Below are positions 1 to 6,628 of a stretch of DNA of 9,976 bases, piece by piece. The notes beneath the pieces were generated by a model. That model did no database searches, was not told the DNA's origin, and worked only from the letters and a program-made list of their open reading frames with translations. The position numbers and the translations under genes are program-made. Each line of letters opens with the position of its first letter. The stretch's first letter is position 1. The DNA is from an uncultured Alphaproteobacteria bacterium. Lineage in GTDB: Bacteria > Pseudomonadota > Alphaproteobacteria > Rhizobiales > Aestuariivirgaceae. Location: the NCBI GenBank assembly GCA_937868035.1, contig CALMLK010000322.1, positions 1-9,976 on the forward strand. Reading direction: 5' to 3'.

Positions 1-111
1 CATGACAGTGGCCGCAAGCTGGCGAAATCGAAAGGTGACACCAGCCTTGCAGATCTCCGGGACGCTGGCGTCAGCCCAGGCGAAATCCGCCGTGACCTGG
101 GCTTTGCCTGA
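1..111 (+). CDS. C-terminal fragment of an unidentified small protein (cut by window edge)
   Basis: Frame 1 of the plus strand is open from the window edge to a TGA at 109-111 and encodes 36 residues ending in RDLGFA. The residues are charged and helix-like (LADLRDAGVSPGEIRRDLG), with codon choice similar to neighbouring genes. The pattern 'L-x-DL-x-x-x-G-[VI]-[ST]-x-x-[ED]-I-R' faintly recalls the C-terminal end of small DUF1127-type proteins of alphaproteobacteria, but the stretch is too short to assign. The stop lies directly beside the stop of the convergent minus-strand SdhAF4-like gene at 112, a common arrangement for two real convergent genes. It could also be a chance open frame; the start lies outside the window. 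Confidence 0.4.
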   Translation, partial: HDSGRKLAKSKGDTSLADLRDAGVSPGEIRRDLGFA

Positions 112-282
112 TCAGAAATCTGACGTCAGGCCCTTCTTTTCCCAATCACCGAAGCGCGTGGGTTCCGGACCCTTCGGGCCGCCTTTTTCCGTTGGCAGGG
201 ACGCCTGCCGTGCAGCCTTCCGCCGCGCTTCGGCCTCGGCCAGCGCGCGTTCTGCTTCAGGTGTCAGCACTCTCTCGCTCAT
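112..282 (-). CDS. SdhAF4-like (DUF1674) succinate dehydrogenase assembly factor
   Basis: A 56-residue protein read on the minus strand from an ATG at 282-280 to a TGA at 114-112. The C-terminal half carries the DUF1674 signature: a [18 protein letters not shown] stretch at residues 34-51, ending TSDF. The N-terminal half is an Ala/Glu/Arg-rich helix. Family knowledge: SdhAF4 proteins bind the flavinylated SdhA subunit of succinate dehydrogenase and help its assembly and protection; bacterial DUF1674 proteins share the same C-terminal motif, but their function is mostly inferred. A GGAG lies about 10 bases before the ATG. The gene is divergent from htpX with 66 bases between the starts. A DUF1674 gene beside htpX is common in Rhizobiales. 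The full motif is present, so the identity is fairly sure despite the short length. Confidence 0.85.
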   Translation of the reverse strand: MSERVLTPEAERALAEAEARRKAARQASLPTEKGGPKGPEPTRFGDWEKKGLTSDF

Positions 283-283
283 T

Positions 284-312
284 CTTGCAAAGCTCCATGT
301 GCCTCACCATCT
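284..312 (+). promoter_or_regulatory. Probable sigma-32 (RpoH) heat-shock promoter of htpX
   Basis: CTTGCAA at 284-290 and CACCATCT at 305-312 are separated by 14 bases. The E. coli-type sigma-32 consensus is CTTGAAA, 13-17 bases, CCCCATNT, so each box has one mismatch and the spacing fits. Transcription would start near 319-320, giving a leader of about 30 bases before the GTG of htpX at 349. HtpX is heat-shock controlled in several bacteria, which fits. The -35 box lies immediately upstream of the divergent SdhAF4-like start codon. This is pattern matching only. Confidence 0.6.
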
Positions 313-348
313 AGGGCGGGAACCGCGGCGACAAAAGAGGCTGATCCC

Positions 349-1254
349 GTGAACATGATGAAGACCGGAATTCTGATGGCAGCGATGACCGCGCTGTTCC
401 TCGCCATTGGCTATGCCCTGGGCCGCGAGACGGGCATGGTCATGGCGCTGGCCTTTGCCATCGCCACCAATCTCTTCGCCTACTGGAATGCCGACAAGAT
501 GGTGCTGCGCATGGCCGGTGCGCGGGAGGCAGGTCCATCCGATCTCCCCGAGTTTCATCGCCTCATCGACCGTCTCGCGCGCAATGCGGGACTTCCCATG
601 CCTAAGGTCTATGTGATCGACTCCGACCAGCCCAATGCCTTTGCTACGGGCCGGAACCCGGCCAATGCTGCCGTAGCGGCAACGACGGGACTGCTTCGCA
701 CCCTTTCTCCCGATGAGATTGAGGGCGTGATGGCCCACGAGCTGGCCCACGTGAAGAACCGCGACACCTTGATCATGGCCATGACGGCGACGATTTCAGG
801 TGCCATCGCCATGCTGGCCAACTTCGGATTTCTCTTCGGTGGCCGCGACCGCAATGCACCGGGCGGTGCCATCGGACAGATCCTGCTGGTCATCCTTGCG
901 CCGCTTGCTGCCATGATCGTGCAGATGGCGATCAGCCGGACGCGGGAATACGCAGCCGATCGCGGTGGTGCAGAAATTTCGGGCAAGCCCCTTGCGCTCG
1001 CCTCGGCCCTGCAGCGCATTTCCATGGCGGCGCAGGGTTTGCGCAACGATGAAGCGGAAAACAATCCCGCCATTGCCCATCTCTACATCATCAATCCCCT
1101 TTCCGGTCTGGGTCTGGACAATCTCTTCTCGACGCACCCGGCCACGGAATCGCGCATTGCCGCCCTTCAGGCCATGTCGCGGGAATCGGGCTTTTCAGCC
1201 GCGCTTGCCCGTGCGCCCGCCGAGCCGGAAGTCCGGCGCGGTCCCTGGGGATAA
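349..1254 (+). CDS. htpX: Protease HtpX, membrane zinc metalloprotease (M48B)
   Basis: A 301-residue inner-membrane metallopeptidase that degrades misfolded or damaged membrane proteins as part of membrane quality control. Hydrophobic segments lie at about residues 5-24 and 32-46, followed by the cytoplasmic catalytic part. The zinc motif HELAH is at residues 130-134. Two further hydrophobic stretches lie at about 145-165 and 178-198, and the third-ligand motif REYAAD places Glu at 200. Length fits the family (about 290-330 residues). The GTG at 349 is chosen as start because AAAGAGG at 334-340 sits 8 bases upstream and relatives begin MNxMKT; ATG codons at 355 and 358 are alternatives but lie far from the ribosome binding site. 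A sigma-32-like promoter precedes it. In related genomes rsmB often follows, but here an 82-base gap leads to the heparinase-like gene. Confidence 0.96.
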   Translation: MNMMKTGILMAAMTALFLAIGYALGRETGMVMALAFAIATNLFAYWNADKMVLRMAGAREAGPSDLPEFHRLIDRLARNAGLPMPKVYVIDSDQPNAFATGRNPANAAVAATTGLLRTLSPDEIEGVMAHELAHVKNRDTLIMAMTATISGAIAMLANFGFLFGGRDRNAPGGAIGQILLVILAPLAAMIVQMAISRTREYAADRGGAEISGKPLALASALQRISMAAQGLRNDEAENNPAIAHLYIINPLSGLGLDNLFSTHPATESRIAALQAMSRESGFSAALARAPAEPEVRRGPWG

Positions 1255-1275
1255 CGTGACGCCGGCGTCCAGCCG

Positions 1276-1291
1276 TTAGCATTTCATTAAC
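1276..1291 (+). promoter_or_regulatory. CtrA-like box upstream of the heparinase-like gene
   Basis: TTAG-N7-TTAAC at 1276-1291 differs by one base from TTAA-N7-TTAAC, the full CtrA recognition site of alphaproteobacteria. It lies in an AT-rich patch of the 82-base gap between htpX and the heparinase-like gene, about 45 bases before the preferred ATG at 1337. No good -35/-10 pair is evident around it, so the role is speculative. Confidence 0.3.
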
Positions 1292-1336
1292 CATCTGGTC
1301 GGAAGCTTGCCTCCATTCCGCACGCAAGATTGGATC

Positions 1337-2830
1337 ATGGCTGACCGCGTCACATCGCTGTTCAGGACGGTACTGCATCCCGTCCTGTCGACCCTGCGCC
1401 TTCAGGCAGGACGCGAGCGCTTGCCAGTCTCACCGCACCATGCTGTTCCCGCCGTCCAGCTGAGCGGAGTGATCCTCGCGCGACCCACGTCAGCCAGCAC
1501 GCAGATGGCCGAAGCCATGTATGGCGGCGTCTATGCCTTCGCGGGCACCAGCGTCACCGCACTGCCGGACACGGTTTTCTCATCTTCGGCCGCCTCGGCC
1601 TCCGCGGCCTGGAAGGCGGAACTGCGGAGGATGGATTGGCTGTCCAGCTTCCGGGCCAGCGCCCGGCCGCTCCACGGCCTGCTGGCGTTGCGCCTACTTG
1701 CAGGATGGATGAAGCAGCCCCCTCCGCGCCAAAGCCGCGCCGGTCAGATCGCAACGCTGTTCAACCTCGCGGTGGATGCGCCGGCCATTGCCGCAGCACA
1801 GAGCCCCGCTGCCGTTGCCCTTGCTGCCGCAGCCATCCTGCGGGCGCAGGTCCCGGTATTGCGCATGAAACCGGCAACACCTGCGGAAGCCTTCGCCCGC
1901 GCGTTGGCCCTGCTCGCAGCACACCTCGCCACCCGCAGCAGTGACAATCAACGCCTCCGGATCGTCGCTGAGCTTGCGGACGCCCTCGACGCACTGTTGC
2001 ACGGCGACGGCAGCCTGCGCGACGGCACCATCGACGACCTTGTGCAGCTGCAAGGCGAACTGGCGGCGGTGATGGAAGGGTTGGAACGGGCGGAGGACAT
2101 CATCAGCCCGCAGCTGCTGTCCCTGCGCAACCGCATCAACGCCTATCTCTCACTCTTGAGCCGGACAGACGGCACTTTGGCCTTTGCAGAAGCCGCTGGC
2201 CTGCGAAGTCATGTCCCCCTGCAGGCACTGCGCGAGAGCGCACTTGCCGCAGACGCAGGCCATGCCCGGTTGGTGGGGACGCAAACGCTGGCGTTTCTTG
2301 CACTCTCCTCGCCCCGGCAATCCGTGCCCTTGCGGATGGAAGTGACCGACGCAGGACGCCCGCTCCTCTGGCTGGAGCAGGTGCAGGCTGCCGGGGCAAT
2401 GAACGGACTGTCGTCCACACTCATCTGCGCGGCAGGAGGATCGCTGGCCGAGGTACAGGGACCTGTGGGCGATGGTCAGCGGCAGCACCTTGCGATCTTC
2501 CTGTCGGGCGATGGTAGCGACCTGCGTGTCGAAGACATCTCGCCGGGGCAAGGTGCCGTCTCCTATCTTCTGCATGTTCCCGAACAGACAAGACTTTCCA
2601 CCACACATCACGGGACGGCAGCGATGATCGTTCCTGCCTCAGGTACGGCCTGGCAGCTTCTGGTGCGCGCGGGTAGCGTCGAACTGGAATCCGGTTGCTT
2701 CCGCATTGTTGCTGAGGCAGGCAGTTCCCATCCCTTGAACTTCGCCCTGAAGCGCGTGTCGCGGCAGGACCGCCCCGCCAGGCCGGGAAAACAGCGCGGC
2801 CGGGAAAGTGCCGCACCCCGCCTTCTCTGA
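1337..2830 (+). CDS. Divergent heparinase II/III-like protein, probably catalytically degenerate
   Basis: A 497-residue protein. Relatives in Rhizobiales are 'heparinase II/III family' proteins of about 550-600 residues located just upstream of purH, as here. The resemblance is in pattern. Residues 62-122 (YGGVYAFAG, then W-x-x-EL, then WLSSFRAS) match the N-terminal helical region. Residues 223-290 (DGSLRDGTIDDLVQL through TDGTLAFAEAAG) match the 'DGGH...HGDGxFxxFNG' part of the alpha/alpha toroid. Residues 405-472 keep the outline of the C-terminal beta domain (LLHVPEQ, IVPASGTAWQLL, a VELES stretch, LNFALKR). The AHAG and AAHSTL-type motifs of the catalytic beta domain are not found, and the central part is rich in Ala and Leu. 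No signal peptide is seen. The ATG at 1337 is preferred; a TTG at 1307 would add 10 residues, and neither has a convincing ribosome binding site. The biological role is unknown; polysaccharide lyase activity is doubtful. purH starts 45 bases downstream, so the two may be co-transcribed. Confidence 0.7.
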   Translation: MADRVTSLFRTVLHPVLSTLRLQAGRERLPVSPHHAVPAVQLSGVILARPTSASTQMAEAMYGGVYAFAGTSVTALPDTVFSSSAASASAAWKAELRRMDWLSSFRASARPLHGLLALRLLAGWMKQPPPRQSRAGQIATLFNLAVDAPAIAAAQSPAAVALAAAAILRAQVPVLRMKPATPAEAFARALALLAAHLATRSSDNQRLRIVAELADALDALLHGDGSLRDGTIDDLVQLQGELAAVMEGLERAEDIISPQLLSLRNRINAYLSLLSRTDGTLAFAEAAGLRSHVPLQALRESALAADAGHARLVGTQTLAFLALSSPRQSVPLRMEVTDAGRPLLWLEQVQAAGAMNGLSSTLICAAGGSLAEVQGPVGDGQRQHLAIFLSGDGSDLRVEDISPGQGAVSYLLHVPEQTRLSTTHHGTAAMIVPASGTAWQLLVRAGSVELESGCFRIVAEAGSSHPLNFALKRVSRQDRPARPGKQRGRESAAPRLL

Positions 2831-2863
2831 AATTAGCGGTTCCGGTGACGGACAGCATTGGCT

Positions 2864-2869
2864 AAGAGG
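2864..2869 (+). promoter_or_regulatory. Ribosome binding site that decides the purH start
   Basis: AAGAGG lies 6 bases before the ATG at 2876, which favours that start over the in-frame TTG at 2858 (six residues longer). Confidence 0.6.
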
Positions 2870-2875
2870 CGCGCC

Positions 2876-4468
2876 ATGACGTCCGAAGCTCTCCGCCCCG
2901 TTGTCCGCGCCCTGCTGTCGGTTTCCGACAAGACGGGCCTCGTCGCCTTTGCCAAGGCTCTTTCTGCCCGTGGCATTGAACTGCTGTCGACGGGCGGAAC
3001 GGCAAAACTCCTGCGCCACGAAGGACTGGCCGTGCGCGATGTCTCGGACGTGACGGGCTTTCCCGAAATCATGGACGGGCGCGTGAAGACACTGCATCCC
3101 GCCATCCACGGCGGACTTCTGAGCGTGCGCGGCAATGCCGTGCACGAAAAGGCTCAGGCCGACAACAACATCCGCAACATCGACCTCCTCGTCGTCAATC
3201 TCTATCCCTTCGAGGAGACGGTTGCCCGCCGCGCGTCCGATGAGGACACGATTGAAAATATCGACGTGGGCGGACCGGCCATGATCCGGGCTGCCGCGAA
3301 AAATCACGAGAGCGTGGCCGTGGTCGTGGACCCGTCTGACTACGCCGCGGTTCTGGACGATCTTGCCGCCCATGATGGCGCCACCACAACGGCACTGCGC
3401 ACCTCACTCGCGGCCAAGGCTTTTGCCCGCACCGCCAGTTACGATGCGGCCATTGCCGCGTGGTTTCAGGCGCGCGCAAATGAACAACTTCCACCCCGCA
3501 TCATCCTGGCCGGACAGCAGGCGCTGGCCTTGCGCTACGGTGAGAATCCCCACCAGCACGCCGCCGTTTATCGCAGCGCCGACGGCCGCACGGGACTCTT
3601 GGATGCACGCCAGGTGCAGCGCAAGGGACTCTCCTACAACAACATCAACGATGCCGATGCAGCCCTCGAATGCGTCGCTGAATTCAGCGCCGAGGCACCC
3701 GCCTGTGTCATCGTCAAGCACGCGAACCCCTGTGGCGTTGCGACGGGCCTCTCATTGGCACATGCCTATGGCAAGGCACTGGCCTGCGACCCGGTGAGCG
3801 CCTTTGGTGGCATCATCGCCTTGAACCAGCCGCTGGATGCGGAGACAGCGCGGGCCATCAGCGCCATTTTCACAGAAGTGATCCTTGCCCCCGGCGCTTC
3901 GGACGAGGCGCTCTCGATCATCGCCGCAAAGAAGAACCTGAGGCTTCTGCTCTTGCCGCAACTCCCTGATCCGAAGCGCGCGACCCGCAGCGTGAAGACG
4001 ATTGCCGGCGGCCTGCTGGTTCAGACGCGCGATGCGACGGGATTGGCGGAAATCTCGACCCGCACCGTCACCAAACGCGCGCCGACAGCACGGGAGCTGG
4101 CCGACTTGCAGTTCGCCTGGCTTGTGGCCAAGCATGTGAAATCCAACGCCATCGTCTTTGCCCGTGATGGCGCCACCGTGGGAATTGGCGCGGGCCAGAT
4201 GTCGCGAATCGATTCCACCCGGATTGCCGTCAGCAAGTCGCTGGATGCGGCACGCCATGCAGGTGGTGATGTGCCCCTTGTGAAGGGCGCGGTGCTGGCA
4301 TCCGATGCATTCTTCCCCTTCGCCGACGGTGTCGAGGCTGCTGCGGATGCCGGCGCCACCGCCATTATCCAGCCCGGCGGTTCCATCAAGGACGACGACG
4401 TCATCAAGGCCGCCGATGACCGCGGGCTGGCGATGATCTTCACAGGTCAGCGGCACTTCCGCCACTGA
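2876..4468 (+). CDS. purH: Bifunctional AICAR formyltransferase / IMP cyclohydrolase PurH
   Basis: A 530-residue cytoplasmic enzyme for the last two steps of IMP synthesis: formyl transfer from 10-formyl-THF to AICAR, then ring closure of FAICAR to IMP. The N-terminal MGS-like cyclohydrolase domain covers about residues 10-150, with SVSDKTG (15-21), STGGTAKLL (38-46), the [17 protein letters not shown] stretch (59-75) and [17 protein letters not shown] (128-144). The C-terminal transformylase domain holds RYGENPHQ (220-227), LSYNNI (252-257), the catalytic KHANPCG (281-287), DPVSAFGG and the terminal [10 protein letters not shown], with FTGQRHFRH at the end. Length is normal for the family. 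All key motifs are intact. No terminator is recognisable in the 56 bases before the next gene. Confidence 0.98.
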   Translation: MTSEALRPVVRALLSVSDKTGLVAFAKALSARGIELLSTGGTAKLLRHEGLAVRDVSDVTGFPEIMDGRVKTLHPAIHGGLLSVRGNAVHEKAQADNNIRNIDLLVVNLYPFEETVARRASDEDTIENIDVGGPAMIRAAAKNHESVAVVVDPSDYAAVLDDLAAHDGATTTALRTSLAAKAFARTASYDAAIAAWFQARANEQLPPRIILAGQQALALRYGENPHQHAAVYRSADGRTGLLDARQVQRKGLSYNNINDADAALECVAEFSAEAPACVIVKHANPCGVATGLSLAHAYGKALACDPVSAFGGIIALNQPLDAETARAISAIFTEVILAPGASDEALSIIAAKKNLRLLLLPQLPDPKRATRSVKTIAGGLLVQTRDATGLAEISTRTVTKRAPTARELADLQFAWLVAKHVKSNAIVFARDGATVGIGAGQMSRIDSTRIAVSKSLDAARHAGGDVPLVKGAVLASDAFFPFADGVEAAADAGATAIIQPGGSIKDDDVIKAADDRGLAMIFTGQRHFRH

Positions 4469-4524
4469 CGGCTTGAATTCACCGCGCGCCGGGCCACATG
4501 TCTTCCGCTCAACCGGAGGACATC

Positions 4525-4845
4525 ATGCTCGTCACCACCACCAATACCGTCGAAGGCCATCGGATTGTCGAATACAAGGGGCTTGTCGCCGGTGAGGCGA
4601 TCCTCGGCGCCAACCTGTTCCGTGACCTCTTCGCTTCCATCCGCGATATCGTCGGCGGCCGTTCCGGCTCCTATGAAAAGGTGCTCAACGATGCCCGCCA
4701 GACCGCAGTGGCGGAGATGACGGACAAGGCAGCCCGGCTGGGCGCCAACGCGGTCATTGGTGTCGACATCGACTACGAGACGGTAGGGACCAACGGTTCG
4801 ATGCTGATGGTGACGGCCTGTGGCACGGCGGTGCGGATCGAATAG
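4525..4845 (+). CDS. UPF0145 / YbjQ family protein
   Basis: A 106-residue protein with the YbjQ (UPF0145, DUF74) pattern: N-terminal [17 protein letters not shown]-x-x-x-GAN at 25-29, [15 protein letters not shown] at 40-54, then [26 protein letters not shown], and a C-terminal strand ending ACGTAVRIE. The family forms small pentameric beta-rich proteins often annotated as 'heavy-metal-binding', but the function is not firmly known; only one Cys is present here. The start is ATG at 4525 because GGAGGA at 4515-4520 stands directly upstream. An in-frame ATG at 4498 has no such site. It follows purH by 56 bases on the same strand; co-transcription is possible but nothing links the functions. Confidence 0.9.
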   Translation: MLVTTTNTVEGHRIVEYKGLVAGEAILGANLFRDLFASIRDIVGGRSGSYEKVLNDARQTAVAEMTDKAARLGANAVIGVDIDYETVGTNGSMLMVTACGTAVRIE

Positions 4846-4916
4846 AGGCGGCCGCACCTCACCAAGACCGGGGCGTCCCGCTTCAGACATGCTGGGGCGG
4901 GCAACAGTCGGCCACG

Positions 4917-4936
4917 GCCCGGATTTGAACCGGTCC
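4917..4936 (-). other. Isolated tRNA T-arm-like hairpin (possible tRNA remnant)
   Basis: Read on the minus strand, this is GG-A-CCGG-TTCAAAT-CCGG-G-CC: a four-base-pair stem closing a seven-base TTCAAAT loop, the standard T-loop sequence, with two further G-C pairs beyond a mismatch. It starts 28 bases past the 3' CCA of the tRNA-Gly on the same strand. No acceptor stem, D arm or anticodon arm can be folded around it, and a full tRNA would have to overlap the tRNA-Gly. It may be a leftover 3' piece of a tRNA, a structural element that helps end or process the tRNA transcript, or chance. There is no T-run to make it a standard terminator. Confidence 0.35.
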
Positions 4937-4963
4937 GATGGACAATGATATCTGGAGAGAAAA

Positions 4964-5038
4964 TGGAGCGGGCGACGCGAATCGAACGCGCGACCCTAAC
5001 CTTGGCAAGGTTATGCTCTACCCCTGAGCTACGCCCGC
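4964..5038 (-). tRNA. tRNA-Gly (anticodon GCC)
   Basis: 75 bases with the CCA end encoded. The acceptor stem GCGGGCG pairs fully with CGCCCGC, followed by discriminator T and CCA. The D stem GCTC/GAGC encloses AGGGGTA. The anticodon stem TAACC/GGTTA holds loop TTGCCAA, giving anticodon GCC (reads GGC and GGT). The variable loop is GGGTC. The T stem GCGCG/CGCGT contains one G-U pair around loop TTCGATT. All arms fold without a mismatch, so the gene looks functional. It is transcribed towards the YbjQ-like gene and divergently from proX. Confidence 0.97.
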
Positions 5039-5081
5039 TTAGCGGCCCGATGCGACGGTTGATATGCATCCGGCGGGGCGT

Positions 5082-5110
5082 CTTATTGCCTAAGCCGACT
5101 GCAAATGCAA
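5082..5110 (-). promoter_or_regulatory. Weak candidate promoter for tRNA-Gly
   Basis: On the minus strand TTGCAT (5110-5105) and AATAAG (5087-5082) are spaced by 17 bases, placed about 45 bases before the tRNA 5' end. The match to TTGACA/TATAAT is only partial (3/6 and 4/6). Confidence 0.25.
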
Positions 5111-5124
5111 TAGCGTCGTTTGCA
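5100..5124. repeat. Inverted repeat TGCAAA-N13-TTTGCA upstream of proX
   Basis: TGCAAA at 5100-5105 and TTTGCA at 5119-5124 are inverted around 13 bases, in the 111-base divergent gap between tRNA-Gly and proX, ending about 25 bases before the proX ATG. The left arm also forms TGCA-AA-TGCA and the right arm contains the palindrome TTGCAA. It could be an operator. The arms are short and no known regulator site is recognised. Confidence 0.3.
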
Positions 5125-5149
5125 ATTGTTATCAGAAGGATTTTTGCCA

Positions 5150-5653
5150 ATGCCTGCAACGCGCCAAGAGCTTTTCGACATGTTGGCGGGGCTCGGCATT
5201 ACCGTGAAAACGGCGGAACACGATCCGGTTTTCACCGTGGAAGAAGCCAAGAAGGTGCATGACGGCATTCCCGGCGGCCATTGCAAAAACCTGTTCTGCA
5301 AGGACGAGAAGGGCGTGCTCTGGCTGATCGTGGCGCTGGAGGATTCGGTGATCAACCTCAAAACTGCCCCCGCAAAGATCGGATCGAAGCGCCTGACCTT
5401 CGGGAAGCCCGACCTGTTGATGGAAGTCCTGGGCGTTGAACCGGGATCCGTGACGCCCTTCGGACTCATCAACGACAAGGCTGTCCGCACCAACGTCATT
5501 CTGGACGAGCGCATGATGCAGGAGGCGCAACTCAACTTCCATCCCCTGCAAAATGCGGCCACTACAACCATTTCATCGGGCGAACTTGTAACTTTCATCA
5601 AGGCCTGCGGCCATCATCCCCGCGTGGTCTCCGTCAGTGATCCCTTGCCGTAA
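5150..5653 (+). CDS. proX: ProX/PrdX-type prolyl-tRNA editing deacylase (YbaK fold)
   Basis: A 167-residue stand-alone YbaK/ProRS-INS domain protein. The family hydrolyses wrongly charged Ala-tRNA(Pro) in trans, cleaning up errors of prolyl-tRNA synthetase. Visible motifs are HDPVFTVEEA (24-33), GGHCKNLFCKD (42-52) with the conserved lysine at 46, LWLIVALED (57-65) and GVEPGSVTPFGLIND (95-109), which is typical of the PrdX/ProX subgroup. The ATG at 5150 is chosen because AGAAGGA at 5134-5140 sits 9 bases upstream; the in-frame TTG at 5120 would add 10 residues without support. The family's substrate assignment is known; for this protein it is inferred. cnoX follows after 45 bases. Confidence 0.93.
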   Translation: MPATRQELFDMLAGLGITVKTAEHDPVFTVEEAKKVHDGIPGGHCKNLFCKDEKGVLWLIVALEDSVINLKTAPAKIGSKRLTFGKPDLLMEVLGVEPGSVTPFGLINDKAVRTNVILDERMMQEAQLNFHPLQNAATTTISSGELVTFIKACGHHPRVVSVSDPLP

Positions 5654-5698
5654 CCGTTGAAACCTCCCAAATAACGGCCACAAACACCGGAAATATTC

Positions 5699-6610
5699 AT
5701 GAGCATGATCCTCGATTCAGCCGCAACAGGCGCACCCGCCGCCATGATACTCGACGCGACGGACGCGTCCTTTCCCAAGGACGTGATGGATGCGTCGCGC
5801 GAAGTGCCCGTCATCGTTGATTTCTGGGCACCCTGGTGCGGCCCCTGCAAGCAACTCGGCCCCATGATCGAGAAGGTGGTGCGCGAGAACAATGGCAAGG
5901 TGAGACTCGTCAAGGTCAACATCGACGAGAACCCGGCCTATGCCGGACAGTTGCGGGTGCAATCCATTCCCGCTGTTTTTGCCTTTGTTGACGGCCGTCC
6001 CGTGGATGGCTTCATGGGAGCCCTGCCCGAATCACAGATCCGCCAGTTCATCACGCGGCTCACGAAGATGGGCGGCCTTGCAGAACAGATCGCCTCGGCC
6101 CTGGCCATGGCGCGCGCCGCCGTGGCGCAGAAGGATTACGAGGCTGCCCTCGATATCACGGGCCAGATCCTGACGGCTGACCAGACCCAGAGCGAGGCCT
6201 ATGCCTTGCAGGCACAGGCTGCGATGGAATCAGGTCAGATCGAGGCGGCGCAACACACGCTGGACGCCGTGCCAGCCGACAAGGCCAATGATCCGCTGAT
6301 CGTCAGCGCCCGCGCCGCCCTCGATCTTCTGCTCAATCCGGTGGATACGAGCGGCATTGCCAAGCTGGAACAGGCCATCGCTGCTGATCCCAACAACTTC
6401 GAGGCCCGCCTCGAACTGGCAACCCTGCTCAACGGAACGGGCGACCGCGCCGGGGCGACCGATCATCTGATTTTCGTCATTCGCAAGGACCGCGCCTGGA
6501 ACGATGGCGCGGCCCGCAAGCAGCTTGTGCAGTTCTTTGAAGCCTGGGGTCCGCAGGACGCCGCAACGCTTCAGGGACGCCGCAAGCTGTCGTCTGTCCT
6601 GTTCTCGTAA
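5699..6610 (+). CDS. cnoX: Chaperedoxin CnoX (thioredoxin-TPR protein)
   Basis: A 303-residue cytoplasmic protein with an N-terminal thioredoxin domain (about 20-120) and a C-terminal TPR-like helical region (about 125-300, repeated AALDITGQIL and ARLELATLL type helices). The active-site motif is WCGPC with cysteines at 47 and 50, and the cis-proline is in SIPAVF (Pro91). Family knowledge: CnoX/YbbN holds unfolding proteins during stress and hands them to GroEL/ES; E. coli CnoX lacks the CxxC motif, whereas this one keeps CGPC and may therefore also reduce disulfides. The C-terminal helix, which contacts GroEL in the E. coli protein, is present as GRRKLSSVLFS. ATG at 5699 is used; a second ATG at 5705 is possible, and the ribosome binding site (CGGAAA) is weak for both. 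It heads a close four-gene cluster. Confidence 0.93.
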   Translation: MSMILDSAATGAPAAMILDATDASFPKDVMDASREVPVIVDFWAPWCGPCKQLGPMIEKVVRENNGKVRLVKVNIDENPAYAGQLRVQSIPAVFAFVDGRPVDGFMGALPESQIRQFITRLTKMGGLAEQIASALAMARAAVAQKDYEAALDITGQILTADQTQSEAYALQAQAAMESGQIEAAQHTLDAVPADKANDPLIVSARAALDLLLNPVDTSGIAKLEQAIAADPNNFEARLELATLLNGTGDRAGATDHLIFVIRKDRAWNDGAARKQLVQFFEAWGPQDAATLQGRRKLSSVLFS

Positions 6611-6628
6611 GGTGGAAGGAGACGTGCC

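Noticed and set aside
2..352. Plus-strand open frame of 116 codons at the left edge
   Set aside because: It runs antisense through the whole SdhAF4-like gene and into the htpX start; the real plus-strand frame at the edge is the one ending at 111.
1807..1850. Ala-rich stretch of the heparinase-like gene, considered as a tandem repeat
   Set aside because: The residues repeat in composition (GCC/GCT/GCA codons) but there is no exact repeated DNA unit.
2639..3373. Minus-strand open frame of 244 codons across the heparinase-like/purH junction
   Set aside because: Spans two plus-strand genes and their gap; the sequence has no known motif.
3752..4465. Minus-strand open frame of 237 codons opposite purH
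   Set aside because: Antisense to the intact transformylase domain of purH, with no recognisable domain.
4877..4901. Inverted repeat CCCGC...GCGGG after the YbjQ-like gene, considered as a terminator
   Set aside because: Only five base pairs with a 15-base loop and no T-run on either strand.
5654..5676. CCGTT...AACGG repeat between proX and cnoX, considered as a terminator
   Set aside because: Five base pairs around a 14-base AT-rich loop and no T-run; too weak to call.
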